In this document: positions 1 to 7,271 of the stretch, piece by piece
How the letters are laid out: each line of letters starts with the position of its first letter
How positions within the stretch are numbered: position 1 is the stretch's first letter
DNA from: Rhodoferax sp.
Lineage (GTDB): Bacteria; Pseudomonadota; Gammaproteobacteria; Burkholderiales; Burkholderiaceae_C
Assembly: GCA_011391545.1 (NCBI GenBank)
Contig: JAABQI010000011.1
Span: 1-37,895, forward strand
DNA: 37,895 nucleotides
Direction of reading: 5' to 3'
Notes under the pieces: generated by a model
Database searches by the model: none
Told to the model about the DNA's origin: nothing
Seen by the model: only the letters and a program-made list of their open reading frames with translations
Position numbers and translations under genes: made by a program

Positions 1-54
1 TTTGCGCCAATGATAGTGCGGATTCCCGTGTGAAAGTAGGTCATCGTCAGGCTC
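1..54 (+). rRNA. rrf: 5S ribosomal RNA, 3' end (partial)
   Basis: The first 54 bases match the 3' third of a proteobacterial 5S rRNA. The stretch around GATTCCCGTGTGAAAGTAGG followed by TCATCGTCAGGCTC is the usual end of betaproteobacterial 5S. A rho-independent terminator follows within about 10 bases, as expected at the end of an rRNA operon. The 5' part, and presumably 23S and 16S, lie left of the window. The exact 3' end may be off by a base or two. Confidence 0.9.
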
Positions 55-64
55 CTATGCCTAA

Positions 65-97
65 AACGCCCAGTCGAAAGATTGGGCGTTTTTTTTT
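65..97 (+). terminator. rho-independent terminator of the rRNA operon
   Basis: An 11-bp stem (AACGCCCAGTC / GATTGGGCGTT, one G-U pair) closes a GAAA tetraloop and runs into a tract of nine T. It lies about 10 bases after the 5S end and has the strong form typical of rrn terminators. Confidence 0.92.
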
Positions 98-123
98 GTT
101 CGGCCACGGCCGCATAACCGTTC

Positions 124-190
124 GTAAGCGTGCGGCCAACGTAAGCGCCCGGTGAACCCATCTTGACCACGGCGCAGCGGCTGTGGCCTG
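124..190. repeat. probable IS66-family terminal repeat region
   Basis: Two copies of GTAAGCG, the characteristic start of IS66-family terminal inverted repeats, occur at 124-130 and 141-147, followed by GCCCGGTGAACCCATC. They sit just beyond the C-terminal end of the minus-strand IS66 transposase fragment, where one end of such an element should be. The matching opposite end is not visible, in agreement with truncation of the element. That GTAAGCG is an IS66 end is family knowledge; which of the two copies is the true tip is not resolved. Confidence 0.55.
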
Positions 191-193
191 GAA

Positions 194-790
194 TCAAAGA
201 GTTTGAATTTGGGGCTGCCAGCGGTGCCGCAACAACTCATGAATCTGACTTGCCCGTTGCGTTGGCAGGCGCGTCAGGACGTCCTTGAGATAGGCAAACG
301 GATCATGCCCATTGAGTCTGACGCTCTGGATCAGACTCATCACCGCGGCACCCCGCTTGCCCGCACGCACTGAACCCGCGAACAGCCAGTTGTTTCTCCC
401 GATGGCAATCGGCCGGATCTGATTCTCAATATGGTTGTTGTCAACCGGCAAATGCCCGTCAGATAGGAAACGCGTGAGCGCACCCCAGCGACGCAGGCTG
501 TAATCGAGCGCCTTGGCCGTGGCTGAGCCATCCGTGATCTTCTGCCGGTTCAGGACCACCCACTGGTGCAAGGCATCGAGCAGTGGTTTGGATCGTTCCT
601 GGCGCATCCGCCTTCGCTCGTCCGGGTTGAACTCCTTGATTTCGCGCTCAATGTCGTAAATCCTGCCAATCTGCTCCAGCGCACTGTGTGCGATCTGGCT
701 CTTGTTGCTGGCATGCAGATCAAAGAACTTGCGCCGGGCGTGGGCCAGACAACCGACTTCGGTCACACCCTGGGTTACCCAAACCCCCAA
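194..790 (-). pseudogene. IS66-family transposase (TnpC), C-terminal fragment
   Basis: This is the C-terminal third of an IS66-type DDE transposase (full proteins are roughly 500 residues). Recognisable pieces are CLAHARRKFFDLHA near the start, PVDNNHIENQIRPIAIGR, whose Glu is the last acidic catalytic residue, and LNGHDPFAYLKDVLTRLPTQ near the end. The track start is a TTG with no sense as an initiation site; homology simply begins around codon 8, and an in-frame stop lies a few codons further upstream. The N-terminal zinc-finger region and the first two catalytic acids are missing, so it cannot be active. It lies directly downstream of an rRNA operon. Confidence 0.85.
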
Positions 791-827
791 GAGACGGTTC
801 TACAGCCCCGAACTCAAGCTGCAAGTT
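786..827 (+). pseudogene. possible IS66-type TnpA N-terminal scrap
   Basis: On the plus strand the frame ending at the TAG at 858-860 contains PKRRFYSPELKLQV, which resembles the N-terminal helix of the small TnpA (OrfA) protein of IS66/IS3-like elements. Resemblance stops after about 14 codons. It abuts the 5' break of the minus-strand TnpC fragment but points the opposite way, so the two pieces cannot come from one simply truncated element. The match is short and could be chance. Confidence 0.35.
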
Positions 828-895
828 ACCACGCCGCCCTGGCGTCTGCTGTCTAATTAGGGAAAACACAACTTACAGAATCTGACAATTGGGCG

Positions 896-908
896 AGAAT
901 TCAATTCT
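896..908. promoter_or_regulatory. 13-bp palindrome upstream of fadD
   Basis: AGAATT-C-AATTCT is a perfect palindrome centred 31 bases upstream of the fadD start codon, in an AT-rich stretch that should hold the promoter. Its position suits an operator for a fatty-acid-responsive regulator. It does not match a FadR or PsrA consensus that I can recall, so the regulator is unknown. Confidence 0.3.
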
Positions 909-932
909 TGATTCAAATATTGGAGCTTCACC

Positions 933-2609
933 ATGACCGATCGCATCTGGCTCAAAAACTATCCTCCGGGCGTCCCAGCTGACATTGACGTGACCCAATA
1001 TGGCTCCATGGTTGACATGATGGAAGAGAGCTTCAAGAAGTTTGCCGACCGCCCAGCCTACAGTTTTATGGGCAAGGAGCTCACCTACAAGCAGGTAGAT
1101 GAGCTGAGCCAGACCTTTGCTGTTTATCTGCAAAGCCTGGGCCTGGCCAGGGGTGACCGGGTCGCGATCATGATGCCCAATGTGCTGCAGTACCCCATTG
1201 CCGTTGCGGGCATCCTGCGGGCCGGCTACACCTTGGTCAATGTCAATCCGCTGTACACGGCGCGCGAACTGGAACACCAGCTCAAGGACTCTGGCTCCAA
1301 GGCCATCGTGATCCTGGAGAATTTTGCCGCCACGTTGGAGAAATGCCTGGCTGCCACGCCAGTTAAGCACATCGTGCTGTGCGCCATGGGCGACCAGTTG
1401 GGCCTGCTCAAAGGCGCCTTGGTGAACTACGTGGTGCGAAATGTCAAGAAGATGGTGCCGGCGTTCAATCTGCCGAGCGCCGTGCGATTCAATGCTGCCA
1501 TTGCCAAGGCAAGCAGCGGCACCCTGAAAAAGCCGCTGATCAAGGCCGATGATGTGGCGGTGCTGCAGTACACCGGTGGCACCACCGGGGTCTCCAAGGG
1601 GGCGGTACTGTTGCAGCGCAACCTGGTGGCCAACCTGCTGCAAACCGATGACTGGTTTGCCCCGGCGTTGCAAAAAATACCGGCGGGTGAGCAAATGAAT
1701 GTGGTTTGTGCCTTGCCGCTCTACCATATCTTTGCCTTTACGGTGGGCATGATGCTATCGTTGCGCGCGGGCGGCAAGCTGATTTTGATTCCAAATCCAC
1801 GCGACTTCCCGGCGGTGCTGGCCGAGCTGGCCAAGCACAAGATTCATTTCTTTCCGGCCGTCAACACGCTGTTCAACGGCCTGGCCAACCACCCTGATTT
1901 CAGCAAGGTGAACTGGAGCCACCTGCTGGTGTCGGCCGGTGGCGGCACGGCGGTGCAAAGTGCCGTGGCCAAGCTCTGGCTCGAAAAAACAGGCTGCTCC
2001 ATTGCCGAGGGCTATGGTCTTAGCGAGACCTCGCCCATTGCCACGGCCAATCCGGTGGGGGTGGGCGCCGAATATTCCGGCACCATCGGCCTGCCGGTGC
2101 CGAGCACCTGGCTCAAGCTGCTCGATGACGATGGCAATGAGGTGCCCATGGGCCAGTCGGGCGAGATCGCTATCAAAGGGCCGCAGGTGATGGCCGGCTA
2201 CTGGCAGCGGCCCGACGAAACCGCCAAGGTCATGACTGCGGACGGTTACTTCAAGACCGGTGACGTTGGCGTGATGGATGAGCGCGGCTATTTCAGAATT
2301 GTCGACCGCAAAAAAGACATGGTTCTGGTCAGCGGCTTTAACGTCTATCCGACCGAGCTCGAAGACGTGGTGGCGCAAATGGAAGGCATCATGGAATGCG
2401 CCTGCGTGGGCGTGCCCGATGCCAAGACGGGTGAAGCGGTGAAGCTGGTGATCGTCAAAAAAGACCCGAATGTGACCGAGGCCCTGGTGCGTGCCTACTG
2501 CAAAGAAAACCTGACCGGCTACAAGCAGCCCAAGGTTGTCGAGTTCCGCACCGAGCTGCCCAAAACGCCGGTGGGCAAAATTTTGCGGCGTGAGTTGCGC
2601 GACAAATAA
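933..2609 (+). CDS. fadD: long-chain-fatty-acid-CoA ligase
   Basis: This enzyme activates fatty acids to acyl-CoA with ATP (acyl-adenylate intermediate) for beta-oxidation, at the inner face of the membrane. The 558 residues are the usual FadD length. The adenylate-forming P-loop YTGGTTGVSKGA is at about 213-224, followed by YGLSETSP in the core. The fatty-acyl-CoA synthetase signature GYFKTGDVGVMDERGYF with the hinge IVDRKKDMVLVSGFNVYP is in the last third, and the catalytic Lys lies in PVGKILRREL near the end. ATG 933 is preceded by GGAG with 7-base spacing. The gene stands alone, converging on mtnP with a 24-base gap and no clear hairpin between. Substrate chain length cannot be read from sequence. 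Confidence 0.95.
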   Translation: MTDRIWLKNYPPGVPADIDVTQYGSMVDMMEESFKKFADRPAYSFMGKELTYKQVDELSQTFAVYLQSLGLARGDRVAIMMPNVLQYPIAVAGILRAGYTLVNVNPLYTARELEHQLKDSGSKAIVILENFAATLEKCLAATPVKHIVLCAMGDQLGLLKGALVNYVVRNVKKMVPAFNLPSAVRFNAAIAKASSGTLKKPLIKADDVAVLQYTGGTTGVSKGAVLLQRNLVANLLQTDDWFAPALQKIPAGEQMNVVCALPLYHIFAFTVGMMLSLRAGGKLILIPNPRDFPAVLAELAKHKIHFFPAVNTLFNGLANHPDFSKVNWSHLLVSAGGGTAVQSAVAKLWLEKTGCSIAEGYGLSETSPIATANPVGVGAEYSGTIGLPVPSTWLKLLDDDGNEVPMGQSGEIAIKGPQVMAGYWQRPDETAKVMTADGYFKTGDVGVMDERGYFRIVDRKKDMVLVSGFNVYPTELEDVVAQMEGIMECACVGVPDAKTGEAVKLVIVKKDPNVTEALVRAYCKENLTGYKQPKVVEFRTELPKTPVGKILRRELRDK

Positions 2610-2633
2610 GCCCGGGGTTGCGGTGCCGCTGAT

Positions 2634-3395
2634 TCAGCAGCTGCGCCGGGCAATGCGGGGAATGGCCTCGCGCAGGAGTTGGGTTACCTTCTGCGCGTTG
2701 CTGTTGAAGACCGACAGGATGGCGTCCCAGGTGACGGGTTCTTCGTCGGTTTTCCAGCAGTCGTAATCGGTGCTCATGGCCACGGCGGCATAGGGCAAAC
2801 CGGCCTCGTTGGCCAAAGCGGCCTCGGTGGCGATCGACATGTTGATGATGTCTGCGCCCCAGGCGCGAAACATGTTGGATTCGGCTCGGGTCGAAAAACG
2901 CGGCCCCTCGATCGTGATGACCGTACCGGCTGGGTGATGGTCAAAGCCCAGGCGCTGGCAGGCCTCGTTCAAGATGGCACGCAAATCGGCATCAAAGGGG
3001 GCCGCCATGGGCGCGTGGATCGGTTGGTGTGGCTCGAACGATTCATGAAAGCTCATGGCGCGCTGCTTGGTGAAGTCGATGAACTGGTCAACAATCACCA
3101 GGTGGCCGCGCCTGATGTCAAGGCGCAAGGAACCCACGGCCGTGCTGGCAAGCACGTGCGTGCAACCGGCATCCTTGAGAGCCTGGATGTTGGCCCGGTA
3201 ATTGACCTGGCTGGGGGGAATGGTGTGCTCGCGCCCATGGCGCGCCAGCAGCACCACGTCCACCCCAACGATCTGCCCCAGTTTCAGCGGTGCAGACGGC
3301 GCACCCCAGCGGTTGGTCACGCTGTGGTCTTGCGCATTTTCAAGAATGTCCGGGTTGTCGAGCCCGCTGCCGCCGATGATGCCAATTGTTGTCAT
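2634..3395 (-). CDS. mtnP: S-methyl-5'-thioadenosine phosphorylase
   Basis: It phosphorolyses methylthioadenosine, a by-product of polyamine and homoserine-lactone synthesis, to adenine and methylthioribose-1-phosphate. The 253 residues show the purine nucleoside phosphorylase fold: phosphate loop IGGSG at 7-11, RHGREH near 53, TAVGSL, IEGPRFSTRAES, and INMSIATEAALANEAGLPYA. The STDYDCWK motif matches the adenine-recognising TDYDCWK of known MTA phosphorylases, including the human one, which argues against a guanosine or inosine enzyme. It is the last gene of corA-mtnA-aldolase-mtnP and its ATG overlaps the aldolase stop by 4 bases, so it is translationally coupled. Its product is the substrate of MtnA upstream. 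Confidence 0.93.
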   Translation of the reverse strand: MTTIGIIGGSGLDNPDILENAQDHSVTNRWGAPSAPLKLGQIVGVDVVLLARHGREHTIPPSQVNYRANIQALKDAGCTHVLASTAVGSLRLDIRRGHLVIVDQFIDFTKQRAMSFHESFEPHQPIHAPMAAPFDADLRAILNEACQRLGFDHHPAGTVITIEGPRFSTRAESNMFRAWGADIINMSIATEAALANEAGLPYAAVAMSTDYDCWKTDEEPVTWDAILSVFNSNAQKVTQLLREAIPRIARRSC

Positions 3396-4009
3396 GATGT
3401 GAGCTTCCGGTTCAAGGTGTCAACCAGCAGGGACCGCACCGAGTCGATGTCCTCGCCATAGGCGACGATGCCCTCGTCATGGCCCGCCATGACAAACAGC
3501 ACGGGCAAGCCGGGCTGGGCCGCGACCAGCTGGGCCACGGTCCGCGCCATAGCCGGTGTGCCGTAAGGGATGTCGGGCGCCGTGTGGAGCGCATTGCGTG
3601 CCAGCAGCGCATCGAATAGGCTACGGCTATGGACGTGCATGACGCAGTGCACCGCCGGATTGGCCGCATAGATGGCTCCGTGCGTCATGGACTCCGAGGA
3701 TGCCTCCAGGCTGCCGCGAGAACGCACGCTGTTGTGTTCTATAGAAAACGACTCCACCAGGCAAAATTGATCAGTTTGCAGTTGACGAATGGCCCCGGTG
3801 GCGCTGGCGGTGATGACAAATTGCTGACCGCTGGTGCGCAGGCTGAGGTTGCCGTAGCCGATGCCGTTGAGGTAGGCCCCAATCAGTCCCAGGTCAAACA
3901 GGATGGTGCGCGCCCTGTTGAGCTCGTCGAGTTGCGCCGATGCTTCAACGATGCCGTCAACACGCTGGCTGCTGTACTTGATGACGCCGTCGTCGGTGGG
4001 AGCGTTCAT
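3392..4009 (-). CDS. class II aldolase/adducin-family protein, probable MTRu-1-P or 5-deoxypentulose-1-P aldolase
   Basis: A 205-residue zinc-dependent class II aldolase-fold protein. HVHS supplies two metal-binding His residues, GHDEGIVAYG the third, and GYGNLSLR resembles the family's N-terminal phosphate-binding segment. It starts on the base after the mtnA stop codon and overlaps mtnP by 4 bases. Two roles are possible: MtnB dehydratase of the classical methionine salvage pathway, or the aldolase (Ald2 type) of the DHAP shunt, which splits methylthioribulose-1-P into DHAP and methylthioacetaldehyde. With no mtnC, mtnD or mtnK nearby, the shunt role is favoured, but sequence alone does not separate these homologous families, so no symbol is given. 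Confidence 0.8.
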   Translation of the reverse strand: MNAPTDDGVIKYSSQRVDGIVEASAQLDELNRARTILFDLGLIGAYLNGIGYGNLSLRTSGQQFVITASATGAIRQLQTDQFCLVESFSIEHNSVRSRGSLEASSESMTHGAIYAANPAVHCVMHVHSRSLFDALLARNALHTAPDIPYGTPAMARTVAQLVAAQPGLPVLFVMAGHDEGIVAYGEDIDSVRSLLVDTLNRKLTS

Positions 4010-5116
4010 CTACTTTTCCTGTGGAAACAGCGCAAAAATGGCCGCCTCGTTGGCGTCGCAAATGCCGCGCTCGCAAATCAGTTTCGTCACCAAGCGCGCC
4101 GGGGTCACATCGAAGCCCCAGTTGCGCGCCGGTGTGGTGTCAGGGCAAATTTGCACCGATTCAATGCCGCCGTGGCTTGCTTTGCCACTGATGAAGCGCA
4201 CTTCCTCGGCGCCACGCTCCTCGATGGGAATGCTGGCAACGCCGTCGCCCAGCGAGAAGTCAAAGGTGGATGACGGCAGGGCCACGTACATGGGAATGCC
4301 GTTGTCGCGCGCCGCCAGCGCTTTGAGGTAAGTGCCGATCTTGTTGGCTACGTCACCGCTGCGGGTGACGCGGTCGGCGCCGGTGATGACCATATCGACC
4401 AGGCCGTGTTGCATCAAATGGCCACCGGCGTTGTCGGTAATCAGCGTGTGCGGCACGCCGTGCTGCCCCAGTTCCCAGGCGGTCAGACTGGCGCCCTGGT
4501 TGCGCGGACGCGTCTCGTCCACCCAGACGTGTACCGGTATGCCAGCCTCATGCGCCGCATAAATGGGCGCGGTGGCGGAGCCAAAGTCGACAAAGGCGAG
4601 CCAGCCCGCGTTGCAGTGGGTCAGGATGTTGACAGGCTTGCCGGGCTTGCGCCGGGCGATGTCGGCGATCAGGGCCATGCCATGTTCCCCCAGGTGCCGG
4701 AAATGCTCGGCATCCTCGTCGGCGAGCGCAACTGCTGCGTCCCTGGCCAGCCGGCGCTTCTGTGCCGGCGTGGTGCCGACGGCGATGGCAGCCAGCATGC
4801 GCTCGACCGCCCAGGCCAGGTTAGCCGCAGTGGGCCGGGTCGCCTTGAGATCAGCTGCCGCCTGGCGCATGAAGTCATGAAAATCCTGTTCGGGTGCTTC
4901 CAGCGCCGCCAGGTACATGCCGAAGCCGGCGCTGGCCCCAATCAGCCCGGCACCGCGCACCGTCATGTTCTTGATGGCGCGGCACATGTCGGCAACACTG
5001 ATCAACTCGGCAATTTCGAAGGCATGCGGCAACCGGAGCTGGTCGATGACCTGAACCACGCGGTCATCGCCCTCTCTCAGCCAGATCGTCCGGTAGGGTT
5101 TCCCGTCAACTTTCAT
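4010..5116 (-). CDS. mtnA: S-methyl-5-thioribose-1-phosphate isomerase
   Basis: It isomerises methylthioribose-1-phosphate to methylthioribulose-1-phosphate in MTA salvage. The protein has the eIF2B-like fold; the catalytic Cys is in LTHCNAGWLA (about residue 168) and the catalytic Asp in ITGADRV (about 249). NMTVRGAGLIGASAGFGM, TRPTAANLAWAVERM and PRNQGASLTAWEL are all typical MtnA segments. The track begins ten codons earlier at 5146, but the ATG at 5116 overlaps the corA TGA as ATGA and gives the expected N-terminus (MKVDGKPYRTIWL), so 368 residues is preferred. It is coupled to corA upstream and to the aldolase downstream with no gap. Confidence 0.94.
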   Translation of the reverse strand: MKVDGKPYRTIWLREGDDRVVQVIDQLRLPHAFEIAELISVADMCRAIKNMTVRGAGLIGASAGFGMYLAALEAPEQDFHDFMRQAAADLKATRPTAANLAWAVERMLAAIAVGTTPAQKRRLARDAAVALADEDAEHFRHLGEHGMALIADIARRKPGKPVNILTHCNAGWLAFVDFGSATAPIYAAHEAGIPVHVWVDETRPRNQGASLTAWELGQHGVPHTLITDNAGGHLMQHGLVDMVITGADRVTRSGDVANKIGTYLKALAARDNGIPMYVALPSSTFDFSLGDGVASIPIEERGAEEVRFISGKASHGGIESVQICPDTTPARNWGFDVTPARLVTKLICERGICDANEAAIFALFPQEK

Positions 5117-6099
5117 TTCAGCCAGCCGCGTTTCCTGAAGTACCACATGGGCAGCAGGGCGCTGGCCAGCATCAGGCCCAGGGCGAAGGGGTAGCCCAGG
5201 GCCCAGTCGAGCTCGGGCATGAGCTTGAAGTTCATGCCATACAGGCTGGCGATCATGGTGGGTGGCAACAGCGCTGCGCTGGCAACCGAGAAAATCTTGA
5301 TGATCTTGTTCTGGTTGATGTTGATGAAACCGACCGTGGCATCCATCAAAAAGTTGATCTTGTCGAAGAGAAAAGCGGTGTGCGAGTCAAGCGAGTCGAT
5401 GTCGCGCAGAATTTGCCGCGCGTCCTCGAACTGCTCGCCATTGAGCATCTTGCTGCGCATCATGAAGCTCACCGCGCGCCGGGTGTCCATGGCATTGCGC
5501 CGGATGCGCCCGTTCATGTCCTCGTGGCGCGCGATGGCCGCCAGCACTTCGCCGGCCAGCACGTCGGTCACGTCGCCCGAGAGCACCTTGGCGCTGGCTT
5601 TTTCCAGCTCGTCGTAAATCTCTTCGAGCGTGTCGGCAGAGTATTCGGCATCGGCGTCGAACAGCTTGAGCAGCACCTCTTTGGCGTCCTCGATCAGGCC
5701 GGGTGCGCGCCGGGCGCGCATGCGCAGCAGCCGGAACACCGGCACATCCTCGTCGTGAATGGAAAACAGCACGCCCTTGCTTTTGAGCTCGTTGTTATCC
5801 AGGTTCAGGATAAAAGCGACGCGCACGGTGTGCGGATCGTCCTCGTCGGCCACCAGAAAGTCGCTGCGGATGTGCAGTTCTCCGTTGTCTTCCTTGTAAA
5901 AGCGGGCCGATTCCTCAATGTCCTCGTCCATCGCATCCTCGGGAATGGACAGGCCAAAATACTGCTTGATCCAGCGCTTTTCTTCCAGGGTGGGCGATTC
6001 CAGATCGACCCAGATCGGCTGGAAGCGAGACAGCTCCTCGAGCGATTCGATCTCTTCCTGAAACAGGCGGCCGTTGACGAGGGTGAAGATGTTGAGCAT
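5113..6099 (-). CDS. corA: CorA-type magnesium/cobalt transporter
   Basis: A pentameric inner-membrane divalent cation channel of 328 residues. The N-terminal two thirds are the acidic, helical cytoplasmic funnel. The C-terminal end has two membrane helices (FSVASAALLPPTMIASL and YPFALGLMLASALLPMWYF) separated by the diagnostic YGMNF loop at about 287-291. The short basic tail FRKRGWLK is also characteristic. It is the first gene of the minus-strand MTA operon and overlaps mtnA by 4 bases. Why a Mg2+ channel should lead this operon is not clear; co-transcription may be incidental. Mg2+ is the likeliest substrate from family knowledge. Confidence 0.93.
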   Translation of the reverse strand: MLNIFTLVNGRLFQEEIESLEELSRFQPIWVDLESPTLEEKRWIKQYFGLSIPEDAMDEDIEESARFYKEDNGELHIRSDFLVADEDDPHTVRVAFILNLDNNELKSKGVLFSIHDEDVPVFRLLRMRARRAPGLIEDAKEVLLKLFDADAEYSADTLEEIYDELEKASAKVLSGDVTDVLAGEVLAAIARHEDMNGRIRRNAMDTRRAVSFMMRSKMLNGEQFEDARQILRDIDSLDSHTAFLFDKINFLMDATVGFININQNKIIKIFSVASAALLPPTMIASLYGMNFKLMPELDWALGYPFALGLMLASALLPMWYFRKRGWLK

Positions 6100-6217
6100 G
6101 GGCTCACTCCCAAATGAGGTGGGTCATCGAGCGATGGGACTGGTGCAGGCCTGTAACTGGCAAATTATCGCATCGCAGTGCCCGTTGCAGCCTTGAAACA
6201 GGTGCTAAATCCGGAGA

Positions 6218-6234
6218 ATGTTGCGCTGCAACAT
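6218..6234. promoter_or_regulatory. 17-bp palindrome between corA and hpf
   Basis: ATGTTGC-GCT-GCAACAT has perfect 7-bp arms. It lies in the 255-bp divergent region, about 120 bases from each start codon. The core GTTGC-N3-GCAAC recurs with N4 upstream of exbB/zwf at 19516-19531, which favours a protein-binding site over a chance hairpin. TGC/GCA palindromes of this type recall PhaR-like sites, but that is only a guess. The rest of this intergenic region shows nothing else I can name. Confidence 0.4.
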
Positions 6235-6354
6235 GAAAAAATAATTGCATATTCAGCCAAGGCCGGGCATAGTCAGTGCCATCATTTGACCAACAAGTTT
6301 TCTGGTTGCCATCGTTTTGGCAACTTTCTTCCCCAAGAGCTTTAGGAGGCTTTT

Positions 6355-6684
6355 ATGAACCTGACAATCAGCGGTCACCATTTGGAAGTTACCCCGGCTT
6401 TGCGCAGTTACGTGACCAGCAAGCTTGACCGGATCAAGCGGCATTTTGACCAGGTGGTGGATGTCAGAGTGTTGCTGACCCTGGAAAACCTCAAGGAAAA
6501 GGAACGCCGGCAAAAAGCGGAATGCAATATTCACATCAAGGGCATCGAGCTTTTTGCTGAAAGCGCGCACTCCGACCTGTACGCTGCGGTCGATGAACTG
6601 GTTGACAAACTTGACCGCCAAGTGGTGCGCCACAAAGACCGTTTGCAATCGCACCATCACGACGCACCCAAGCGCTTGATGTAA
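6355..6684 (+). CDS. hpf: ribosome hibernation promoting factor (short HPF)
   Basis: A small ribosome-binding protein that occupies the 30S decoding and mRNA channel in stationary phase and favours inactive ribosome dimers. Its 109 residues correspond to the short HPF/RaiA (sigma-54 modulation) class: [20 protein letters not shown] at the start, a beta-alpha-beta core with ECNIHIKG, and [13 protein letters not shown] in the last helix. It lacks the C-terminal dimerisation domain of long HPF. A strong site TAGGAGG lies 5 bases before the ATG. hpf directly before ptsN is a standard proteobacterial order; the usual rpoN and lptB upstream are absent, and corA lies there divergently. A terminator separates hpf from ptsN. 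Confidence 0.92.
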   Translation: MNLTISGHHLEVTPALRSYVTSKLDRIKRHFDQVVDVRVLLTLENLKEKERRQKAECNIHIKGIELFAESAHSDLYAAVDELVDKLDRQVVRHKDRLQSHHHDAPKRLM

Positions 6685-6697
6685 TTTAAAATCTGAC

Positions 6698-6728
6698 AAG
6701 CCGCCCGCAAGTGCGAGCGGCTTTTTTT
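6698..6728 (+). terminator. rho-independent terminator after hpf
   Basis: AAGCCGC pairs with GCGGCTT; after a one-base C/A mismatch the stem continues as CGC/GCG around an AAGT loop, and seven T follow. It ends 36 bases before the ptsN ATG, so ptsN needs readthrough or its own promoter. The track start of ptsN at 6711 falls inside this hairpin and is not real. Confidence 0.85.
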
Positions 6729-6764
6729 GTGCCAAATTTTCATCGCGCACCTCTTAAGTACATC

Positions 6765-7223
6765 ATGAATCGACTCGCATCCATCCTCTCAGCTGAACAA
6801 GTTCTGGTCCAAGTGGACGTTTCAAGCAAAAAAAGAGCTTTTGAAGAGGTGGGCCTGTTGTTCGAGAATTTGCACGGCCTGAGTCGTGCCCTAGTCACCG
6901 ACAGTCTTTTTTCCCGCGAGCGTCTGGGCTCGACCGGCCTGGGCCATGGCGTGGCAATCCCCCACGGCCGCATCAAGGGGCTCAAGGCGCCAATGGCGGC
7001 AGTGTTTCAGTTGGCACAGCCGATTGGTTTTGATTCGCCCGATGAGCAGGCGGTCGGCTTGATGATTTTCTTGCTGGTGCCCGAAGCCGCCACCCAGAAA
7101 CACCTGGAAATCCTGTCTGAAATTGCCGAAATGCTCAGCGATGCATCGCTGCGTGAACAGCTTTTGACGATGAAGGATGCCAATGAGCTTTACCAGCGCA
7201 TTGCCAACTGGCAATCGGCTTGA
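6765..7223 (+). CDS. ptsN: nitrogen-PTS EIIA protein
   Basis: EIIA-Ntr, the terminal phosphoacceptor of the regulatory PTS (EI-Ntr, NPr, EIIA-Ntr), which acts by binding targets such as K+ transport and stress regulators rather than by moving sugar. The 152 residues show the mannitol/fructose IIA fold with the phospho-His at about position 67 in GHGVAIPHGR, then GFDSPDEQAVGLMIFLLVP and QKHLEILSEIAEML. The ATG at 6765 (MNRLASILSAEQV) is chosen because the longer track ORF begins at a GTG inside the hpf terminator. hprK follows after 48 bases, a pairing typical of betaproteobacteria that keep HPr kinase. Confidence 0.93.
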   Translation: MNRLASILSAEQVLVQVDVSSKKRAFEEVGLLFENLHGLSRALVTDSLFSRERLGSTGLGHGVAIPHGRIKGLKAPMAAVFQLAQPIGFDSPDEQAVGLMIFLLVPEAATQKHLEILSEIAEMLSDASLREQLLTMKDANELYQRIANWQSA

Positions 7224-7271
7224 GGCCTGGCCAGGCTTGAACAGGCAATTTGCAGCGCCGGAGCGACTCCC

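Noticed and set aside
566-885. Plus-strand ORFs over the IS66 fragment
   Set aside because: Mostly antisense to the TnpC fragment; only the short PKRRFYSPELKLQV stretch, in the frame ending at the TAG at 858-860, deserves mention and is listed separately.
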